A DNA stretch of 64,000 bases from Anaerolineales bacterium (GTDB taxonomy: Bacteria; Chloroflexota; Anaerolineae; Anaerolineales; Villigracilaceae): NCBI GenBank assembly GCA_015075725.1, contig JABTTV010000001.1:4455223-4519222 (forward strand), given 5' to 3'. Below, piece after piece: positions 58,639 through 64,000 of the stretch; position 1 is the stretch's first letter; the number at the start of each line of letters is the position of its first letter. Below the pieces are notes generated by a model. The model was not told the origin of the DNA, did no database searches, and saw only the letters and a program-made list of their open reading frames with translations. The translations under genes were made by a program, and so were the position numbers.

Positions 58639-59244
58639 TTACCTTCGAATAAACGAGAGCAAGAATCCGAGGACACCTAAAACAACAAACGCAATAATCA
58701 TGGATGCCCAGGGGATGTCGATTTGGGATGTCTCAGGTTCAGAGATTTCGATCGCCGCCAATGTTGGCGCTGGCGTATATGTAGGCAGGCGTGTCGTCGT
58801 AGGATGGATGACAAATTGTGCCGCCAGGGTCGGATCGATCGTGGACGTGGCCGGCGGCACCGGTGTCGGAGGCGGTTCGACCACCTGAAGGTTGCCGGGA
58901 GGAGAAACTTGCACAAGGGGCGAATAGACCCATCCCTTACCCCCAGGCGCGGACGGGAATTCGATCTGAATCCAATCGCCTCCTGCAGAACGCCCCAGGG
59001 CTGGAGCCGTGGACCCTGTCAACAGGACGCCGACGACAGGATAGACCGTCGAGCTGGGACCCATCCGGACATTTATCTGCGGTTCTGTGGTAATGACCGT
59101 GATGAATAACCCGGTCGCAGGGGCGGGAGTCTCTGTCGGTTGCTGAGCCAGAACAAAATCGGGAGGAGAAGCGAGGGAAATCCCAAAGAGGAAAAGCGCC
59201 GCGAAAATTACCAGTAGGATGAATTGAAACCTGTTTTTTGTCAT
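58639..59244 (-). CDS. SH3-domain membrane protein (tandem paralogue 2)
   Basis: The ATG at 59244 is preferred over the TTG at 59274. The 201 residues repeat the plan of the downstream gene: signal helix (FILLVIFAALFLFGISLA), SH3-like domain (INVRMGPSSTVYPVVGVLLTGSTAPALGRSAGGDWIQIEF), linker with TIDPTLAAQF and TRLPTYTPAP, and a C-terminal helix (MIIAFVVLGVLGFLLSFIRR). The two proteins clearly arose by tandem duplication. It is divergent from the 59294 operon. Confidence 0.8.
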   Translation of the reverse strand: MTKNRFQFILLVIFAALFLFGISLASPPDFVLAQQPTETPAPATGLFITVITTEPQINVRMGPSSTVYPVVGVLLTGSTAPALGRSAGGDWIQIEFPSAPGGKGWVYSPLVQVSPPGNLQVVEPPPTPVPPATSTIDPTLAAQFVIHPTTTRLPTYTPAPTLAAIEISEPETSQIDIPWASMIIAFVVLGVLGFLLSFIRR

Positions 59245-59281
59245 TTCGTAAAACTTCTTAAAGGAGAATCGCAAAGGCGAT

Positions 59282-59287
59282 TATAAT
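59282..59287 (+). promoter_or_regulatory. -10 box of the FHA/RodA operon; apparent leaderless start
   Basis: TATAAT ends at 59287, and the ATG of the first gene begins at 59294, 7 nt away, without an RBS. Confidence 0.6.
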
Positions 59288-59293
59288 CGAGAT

Positions 59294-59884
59294 ATGGAGC
59301 GTAAAATCTATCACGGAAAGATCAAGCCGGTGGATATCGCCCAGGCGCTTTTGGCAGAGTTCAACCAGGGTAATATGCGCGCTCAAACATTGGGGCATAG
59401 CGATCGACTGGTGGTACAGGTGGGCACAAGACCAGATGCAATGTCCGGCGGACAGACCGCCATGACGGTCACCATTCAATCCATCGAAGATGAAGGGATC
59501 ATGGTGGAGTTGGGACAACAAGCCTGGCTTGGAGTTGCAGCAAGCCTCGGGATGAGCGCTCTTGCCGCAATCAAGAATCCTTTCAGCTTGCTGGGGCGGC
59601 TAGATGATATCGCACAGGATATCGAGAACCTCCAGATCAGTGAACGGGTTTGGGCGGTAATTTCCAAGGCTGCGCGCGCGGCGGGCGCTTCAGCTGAACT
59701 TTCCGAAAATCTAAAACGCACGACTTGCGAATATTGTCACGTCGCCAATCCGGTCGGGGAACCGTCCTGCACTGCCTGTGGAGCCCCACTCGGTTTGGTG
59801 CAGCCCAATACCTGCCCCCAATGCGGCTTCGTGGTGAAGACAGGCGCAAAATCCTGCCCAAATTGCGGGAACTCGCTTCGATAA
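59294..59884 (+). CDS. Zinc-ribbon protein of unknown function
   Basis: The 196 residues have a globular N-terminal half (MERKIYHGKIKPVDIAQALLAEFNQGNMRAQTLGHSDRLVVQVGT) and a tail with two zinc ribbons (CEYCHVANPVGEPSCTACG, then CPQCGFVVKTGAKSCPNCG). I do not recognise the N-terminal domain beyond its resemblance to short conserved proteins of Anaerolineae. It is the first gene of the operon that continues with two FHA proteins and RodA-PBP; a role in the same process is inferred from order. Confidence 0.7.
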   Translation: MERKIYHGKIKPVDIAQALLAEFNQGNMRAQTLGHSDRLVVQVGTRPDAMSGGQTAMTVTIQSIEDEGIMVELGQQAWLGVAASLGMSALAAIKNPFSLLGRLDDIAQDIENLQISERVWAVISKAARAAGASAELSENLKRTTCEYCHVANPVGEPSCTACGAPLGLVQPNTCPQCGFVVKTGAKSCPNCGNSLR

Positions 59885-59897
59885 AGAAATAGATCAG

Positions 59898-60722
59898 ATG
59901 AACTTACGAGAACTCGAATCCCGGCTCCAGAACCTGATCGAGGTTGACCTATTAAAGGTCCTCCCCGGCAGGGCTGTTGAAGACGTGATTATCCAGAAGC
60001 TGGCCGCCGCCATCCAAAAAAACAGCATTCATTCCAACGACGAGATCATCATCCCTGATGTGTACACCTTCGTCTTAAACCCTGAAAAAATCGGCGCATG
60101 GGATGACGCCAACCTCCTTACAGTCATTTTACATTCGATCACGACAGTCGCCCGGGAGGCGGGTTTTAAGTTTACAATATCCCCAACCGTCAGTGTGACA
60201 ACCGATGAAAAAATTTCCCCCAATGATGTCGAAATTTTGACTTCGCACCGGATAGAAACTATGTCTGAAACGAACGCAACTCCACTGGATACCGGCAGCC
60301 TCGACGGAAACGCGGAAAAGATCCCCGAGAATTCCTTCCTGATCGTGGAGGGTGTAAAAATCTACCCGCTCAACCTTCCGGTTGTAAATATCGGCCGCAG
60401 GATGGATAACCAATTGGTCATCGACGATCCACGCGTTTCCCGCAATCACGCCCAACTGCGGGCAATCAAAGGCCGCTTTGTCGTCTTCGACCTGAATTCT
60501 ACAGGCGGGACTTTTGTCAACGGGCAGCGCACCAGCCAGAGCGTTTTATATCCAGGGGATGTGATCTCCCTGGCAGGGGTGGCGTTGATTTTCGGTCAGG
60601 ACAACCCGCCTCCCCAACCGGACTTAAAAGACACTGCTCCATTCAAAAACCGGGGGTCAGAAGAGAGACCAACTGCGGTTTTGAATAAAGATCATTCCAC
60701 GGCAGATTTCAGAAAAAAATGA
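59898..60722 (+). CDS. DUF3662-FHA protein (FhaA-like)
   Basis: The 274 residues begin with DUF3662 (LRELESRLQNLIEVDLLKVLPGRAVEDVIIQKLAAAI; about 1-110). After a linker comes an FHA domain (about 165-240: VNIGRRMDNQLVIDDPRVSRNHAQLRAIKGRFVVFDLNSTGGTFVNGQ). FHA domains bind phosphothreonine peptides. In Actinobacteria FhaA sits with FhaB, a phosphatase, RodA, PbpA and Ser/Thr kinases, and controls cell-wall synthesis. Here the second FHA and RodA-PBP genes follow, but no kinase or phosphatase is adjacent. Stop overlaps the next start by 4 nt. Confidence 0.88.
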   Translation: MNLRELESRLQNLIEVDLLKVLPGRAVEDVIIQKLAAAIQKNSIHSNDEIIIPDVYTFVLNPEKIGAWDDANLLTVILHSITTVAREAGFKFTISPTVSVTTDEKISPNDVEILTSHRIETMSETNATPLDTGSLDGNAEKIPENSFLIVEGVKIYPLNLPVVNIGRRMDNQLVIDDPRVSRNHAQLRAIKGRFVVFDLNSTGGTFVNGQRTSQSVLYPGDVISLAGVALIFGQDNPPPQPDLKDTAPFKNRGSEERPTAVLNKDHSTADFRKK

Positions 60723-61198
60723 GCGGCGCCGTTGTCCTCGCAGTGAGACTCCTGGCGGCGGTCGCATTATACGGGTTTCTTGCTTGGGCGTTGATATTCC
60801 TCTTTCGTGAAATCCAGCGCCAAGCGGTCGCCCTGGCAGTCCGACGCGTTCCCGGTCTCAGCATCATGGTCGAGTCACCGGGCGGGAATGGGGTATTAAG
60901 GTATTTCAACCAGGCAGAAATTACGATTGGGCGCGACCCCGGCAGCGATATTCCATTGCCAGACGATACCGTCTCTGCGCGCCACGCGCACCTGGTGTAC
61001 CACCATAATCAATGGTGGATAGAAGATCTCGCATCCACGAACGGGACGATGCTTAACAAATTACCGGTGACCATTCCGACAGTGATCACGTCCGGCGACG
61101 AGATCCAGTGCGGCAGCATTGGTTTGAGCATCAGCCTTTCTGAAAATGTGATCATCGAACCCACCCAGCGGCTGGACAAACAAACCCATTCACAATGA
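60719..61198 (+). CDS. FHA-domain membrane protein (FhaB-like)
   Basis: The 159-residue protein has an N-terminal membrane helix (VVLAVRLLAAVALYGFLAWALIFLFREI) and a C-terminal FHA domain (about 65-140: EITIGRDPGSDIPLPDDTVSARHAHLVYHHNQWWIEDLASTNGTMLN). It overlaps both neighbours by 4 nt. It would bring a phosphothreonine-binding module to the membrane next to the RodA-type transferase encoded by the next gene. Confidence 0.88.
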   Translation: MSGAVVLAVRLLAAVALYGFLAWALIFLFREIQRQAVALAVRRVPGLSIMVESPGGNGVLRYFNQAEITIGRDPGSDIPLPDDTVSARHAHLVYHHNQWWIEDLASTNGTMLNKLPVTIPTVITSGDEIQCGSIGLSISLSENVIIEPTQRLDKQTHSQ

Positions 61199-63615
61199 AT
61201 CATAAGACGCAAGGGCGTCTGCTGCAATGGGCGGCGCTCTTTTTATTTCTGCAATCGATCATCCTGACGCTTTCCCCGGCGGTGCGTGAACGCAGTTGGG
61301 ATGTTGATTATCGCTTCTCGCATTGGATCGGGTTTTCAGCCTGGGGAGTCTTAACCTACATTGCCCATCGCTCACTGATAAAGTCATTACCCGAGCGGGA
61401 TACCTTCCTATTTCCTCTCGCTTCTCTTTTAAGTGGCTGGGGAATACTCACCATCTGGCGGCTGGATGAAGATTTTGGCTTGCGGCAAACCGCCTGGCTT
61501 GGACTCAGTACAGTCGTCTTCGTCGCCGCAGTATCGCGCCTGAAGAGTCTTTCTGTTCTAAGAAGATATAAGTATATCTTCCTGAGCGCAGGCTTGATCG
61601 TAACCGCATTAACCTTGCTCTTCGGCACCAACCCGCTCGGGTTTGGTCCGCGTCTTTGGTTGAGCCTGGGGGATGTTTATTTTCAACCATCAGAACCGCT
61701 CAAAATACTTCTTGTCATTTACCTGTCTGCGTATCTCGCGGAGCGCGTAAACATCCGCCTGACTTCCCTGCCTCTTCTTATTCCCACGGTCGTCGTTATC
61801 GGGCTTGCATTACTGCTCCTGATCGTCCAACGCGACCTTGGAACAGCGTCCATTTTCATCCTGATCTATACGGTTTTTCTCTTCATAGCATCCGGCAAGC
61901 GGAGAATGCTGCTCGCCACGGGCGCATTTCTTCTCGTTAGCTTATCGATAGGTTTTTACTTCGTGGATGTTATTCAGGTACGCGTGATGGGATGGCTGAA
62001 CCCATGGAGCGACCCTACCGGAAATTCCTACCAGATCACCCAATCTCTCCTAGCAGTTGCGAACGGGGGTGTCTTGGGGCGAGGATTGGGAATCGGGAGT
62101 CCTTTATTGGTCCCGGTATCCATTTCCGATTTTATATTTTCAGCCATAGCGGAAGAGACGGGTCTGATCGGCAGCCTTGGAATTATCCTTCTCTTCTGGT
62201 TGCTGCTCACCCGCGGATTGACGATCGCCCTGCGTTCGCCTGATAATTTTCGAAGGTATCTTGCATCGGGCATCGCCTCATACCTTGGGATTCAAAGCAT
62301 TCTCATCATTGGCGGGAACCTGCGCCTCCTGCCGTTGACCGGCGTTACACTTCCGTTCGTCTCCTATGGCGGATCCTCCCTTTTAACATCGTACATTGCA
62401 TTGTATTTGCTGCTTGCGGCAAGTAACATCGAAGACGATGAGCCCGCATCCCTGAGAGATTCACGCCCAATCCCTTTTTTGGCAGGTTTGTTCGCATTTG
62501 GGTTTGCGGCATGCGCCATCACCGGTGCCTGGTGGTCCGTGATCCGCGGCGACGACCTGCTTGCCCGCACAGACAATGCCCGACGCGCCATAGCGGACCG
62601 CTATGTCTTGCGAGGCAAACTCGTTGACAGTAATAACAGGCCGATTAATGTCACCACAGGAAAAAGTGGTTCCTACATCAGGACCTATTACTATCCAGAC
62701 TTGGCGCCTATAACTGGCTACACGCATCCTGTCTTTGGCCAGGCCGGGCTCGAAGCAAACCTCGATGGATACTTGCGGGGACTGCAGGGAAACCCCAAAA
62801 GCCTGATACTCTGGAACCAGCTGATCTATGGCACCCCTCCCCCCGGCTTGGATGTGCGGCTCAGCCTTGACTTAAATTTGCAAACGACAGCGGATGAACT
62901 TCTCGGAACTCATCCAGGCGCAGTCATCTTGATGAACGCAGAAACGGGCGAGATTCTTGTGCTGGCGTCTCATCCGACCTTCGATCCAAATCGATTGGAT
63001 TCCGAAGGCGAGATGCTCACTCAAAACGAAAGCTCGCCTTTGCTCAACCGTGCGACACAAGGATTGTATCCGGCGGGCGATGTTTTCCTGCCCATCCTGG
63101 AGGCAAAATTCCCGGGGGAGATTCCATTCAATTCAAGATTGATCACACTATATGAAGAATCCGGCCTCTTCCGAACGCCATCGATCACTTTGCCGGTGGT
63201 AGATTACACGCTCCCGAATTCCGTCGAGGATTTGCGCGCAAGCCCGTTGCAAGTCTGCCTGGCAGCAGCGTCGATCAGCTATCAAGGTATTTTGCCCGCG
63301 CCGCGGATTGCTACAGCGGTCAACACACGCGAACAGGGATGGGTTGTCCTTCCGGCTTTGGGTGAGCCCCGGGTGTTGCTGCCGCCATCGGCTGCGAAGG
63401 AAGCGGCTTTTTCATTAATCGAGGAAGGCGGCGCCTTCTGGAGTCATACCGCGACAGGTAGCATCAGCAAAACCGCAGTGACATGGTTTTTAGCCGGAAC
63501 TCCACCGGATTGGCAAGGCGCGCCCCTTGCAGTCGTTGTCGCCGTCGAGGAACACAATCCTGCTCTTGCGGAACGTATAGGCAAAAGCCTCTTGAACGCA
63601 GCTTTGGATCGTTGA
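61195..63615 (+). CDS. RodA/FtsW-type glycosyltransferase fused to a transpeptidase-like domain lacking catalytic motifs
   Basis: The 806 residues join a SEDS domain (about 1-430; ten membrane segments, GWLNPWSDPTGNSYQITQSL, SAIAEETGLIGSLG, LPFVSYGGSSLL) to a penicillin-binding-like domain (about 450-806). The SEDS catalytic Asp region (NPWSDP) is present. In the second part PLLNRATQGLYPAGDVFLP aligns with the SxxK region of class B PBPs, but the Ser is D629 and the Lys is L632. The KTG motif is reduced to SKTAVTWF (759-765), and no SxN motif is seen. Thus glycan polymerisation looks intact, while transpeptidation looks lost. Confidence 0.85.
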   Translation: MNHKTQGRLLQWAALFLFLQSIILTLSPAVRERSWDVDYRFSHWIGFSAWGVLTYIAHRSLIKSLPERDTFLFPLASLLSGWGILTIWRLDEDFGLRQTAWLGLSTVVFVAAVSRLKSLSVLRRYKYIFLSAGLIVTALTLLFGTNPLGFGPRLWLSLGDVYFQPSEPLKILLVIYLSAYLAERVNIRLTSLPLLIPTVVVIGLALLLLIVQRDLGTASIFILIYTVFLFIASGKRRMLLATGAFLLVSLSIGFYFVDVIQVRVMGWLNPWSDPTGNSYQITQSLLAVANGGVLGRGLGIGSPLLVPVSISDFIFSAIAEETGLIGSLGIILLFWLLLTRGLTIALRSPDNFRRYLASGIASYLGIQSILIIGGNLRLLPLTGVTLPFVSYGGSSLLTSYIALYLLLAASNIEDDEPASLRDSRPIPFLAGLFAFGFAACAITGAWWSVIRGDDLLARTDNARRAIADRYVLRGKLVDSNNRPINVTTGKSGSYIRTYYYPDLAPITGYTHPVFGQAGLEANLDGYLRGLQGNPKSLILWNQLIYGTPPPGLDVRLSLDLNLQTTADELLGTHPGAVILMNAETGEILVLASHPTFDPNRLDSEGEMLTQNESSPLLNRATQGLYPAGDVFLPILEAKFPGEIPFNSRLITLYEESGLFRTPSITLPVVDYTLPNSVEDLRASPLQVCLAAASISYQGILPAPRIATAVNTREQGWVVLPALGEPRVLLPPSAAKEAAFSLIEEGGAFWSHTATGSISKTAVTWFLAGTPPDWQGAPLAVVVAVEEHNPALAERIGKSLLNAALDR

Positions 63616-63624
63616 TCTGAAATA

Positions 63625-63656
63625 AAAAAAGCCGGGAAACACTCCCGGCTTTTTTT
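63625..63656. terminator. Bidirectional terminator between RodA-PBP and the ferredoxin gene
   Basis: AGCCGGGA (63630-63637) pairs with TCCCGGCT (63643-63650) around AACAC, with A and T runs on both sides. Confidence 0.9.
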
Positions 63657-63667
63657 ATTGAAAGAGA

Positions 63668-64000
63668 CTAGGTACCGTCGTCCTGATCTTTTGCGCCATA
63701 TCCCGGACCGGCCTTGAAGAAATCATAATTCGGTTTAATGTCGGGTGTGAGGTCCACCACTTCGCCAGCAGCTAACTGGCGCGTGGTCTCAAGCGCAATC
63801 TGCTTGCCGTGATGGTTCGTCGCTTCATAGTGACCGGTGAGTCCAACATTGCTGATGTACTCCCCGCCCTTGGCGGTGTAGGCGGCGGGAACTTCGTCCT
63901 CTGGGAAGATCGCGGCAAAGGGGCACTCCGGCACGCATGCACCGCAATCGATGCAGGTGTCCGGATCGATATAGATCCAGGGCCACTCATTGAGGGGATA
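63668..64000 (-). CDS. Ferredoxin (4Fe-4S / 7-8Fe type), N-terminus outside the window
   Basis: Reading the - strand from 64000 the frame is open and gives YPLNEWPWIYIDPDTCIDCGACVPECPFAAIFPEDEVP. This is the second cluster motif (CxxCxxCxxxCP) and C-terminal part of a small ferredoxin of the FdxA type. The gene runs to TAG at 63668. The start and first cluster lie beyond the window. It could serve the KorAB enzyme encoded elsewhere in the window. Confidence 0.88.
   Translation of the reverse strand, partial: YPLNEWPWIYIDPDTCIDCGACVPECPFAAIFPEDEVPAAYTAKGGEYISNVGLTGHYEATNHHGKQIALETTRQLAAGEVVDLTPDIKPNYDFFKAGPGYGAKDQDDGT

Overview
The window looks like a chromosomal segment of a Chloroflexota bacterium, most likely class Anaerolineae. 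This rests on gene content seen in the sequence: a Rex repressor, SH3-domain and FecR lipoproteins with Thr/Pro-rich linkers, a CHASE2 cyclase, the TIGR03960/TIGR03936 radical-SAM pair, a DUF3662-FHA / FHA / RodA-PBP operon, ferredoxin-dependent 2-oxoacid oxidoreductase, a membrane pyrophosphatase, and many interspersed palindromic repeats. The species cannot be named from the sequence alone.

Layout. 1-12.2 kb (+): a catabolic locus with a GcvT-like protein (cut by the window edge), a choline-kinase-like phosphotransferase, transaldolase, class II aldolase, HisC-like aminotransferase, HAD phosphatase, an APC/choline-type permease behind a structured leader, glycerol kinase, a two-gene-in-one FAD dehydrogenase and a Nudix hydrolase. 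12.3-17.9 kb (+): a bactofilin-like envelope protein, the radical-SAM/DUF2344 pair and a PrsW protease. 18.06 kb: tRNA-Arg(CCG). 18.2-23.6 kb (+): surface-sensing genes (SH3 lipoprotein, FecR lipoprotein, CHASE2 adenylate cyclase, another lipoprotein). 23.8 kb: rex with a candidate operator on its own promoter.

24.5-35.2 kb (+): the most unusual part. It is an integron-like cassette array: single genes or gene pairs, all on the + strand, mostly AT-richer than their surroundings, and separated by eight sites that end in GTTRRRY-type boxes and begin with RYYYAAC-type boxes (one start box is degenerate). No integrase gene is in the window, so it would be classed as a CALIN (attC cluster lacking an integron integrase). 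Cassettes encode a lipase-like hydrolase, a CPBP protease, a GNAT acetyltransferase, MazEF, a DUF2726 nuclease-like protein with a zinc ribbon, a TIR protein, an ornithine-cyclodeaminase-like enzyme and a second hydrolase. Four of the sites are about 300-325 bp long and carry the same relic of a transposase C-terminus.

35.4-42 kb (+): a GntR regulator with an 11-3-11 perfect operator, KorAB, ArfB, a beta-lactamase-family hydrolase and an EamA transporter. 42.1-54.8 kb (-): a membrane protein, pyruvate kinase, CoA-transferase, alanine dehydrogenase, RocD, ornithine carbamoyltransferase, then MoxR-DUF58-MBL and another membrane protein. 54.9-57.3 kb (-): H+-pyrophosphatase. 57.5 kb (+): HesB/IscA-like protein. 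58.0-59.2 kb (-): two tandem SH3 membrane proteins. 59.3-63.6 kb (+): zinc-ribbon protein, DUF3662-FHA, FHA, and a RodA fused to a transpeptidase-like domain that lacks its catalytic motifs. The window ends in a ferredoxin gene (-). Several genes have TATAAT placed 7-10 nt before the start codon, which suggests leaderless transcripts.
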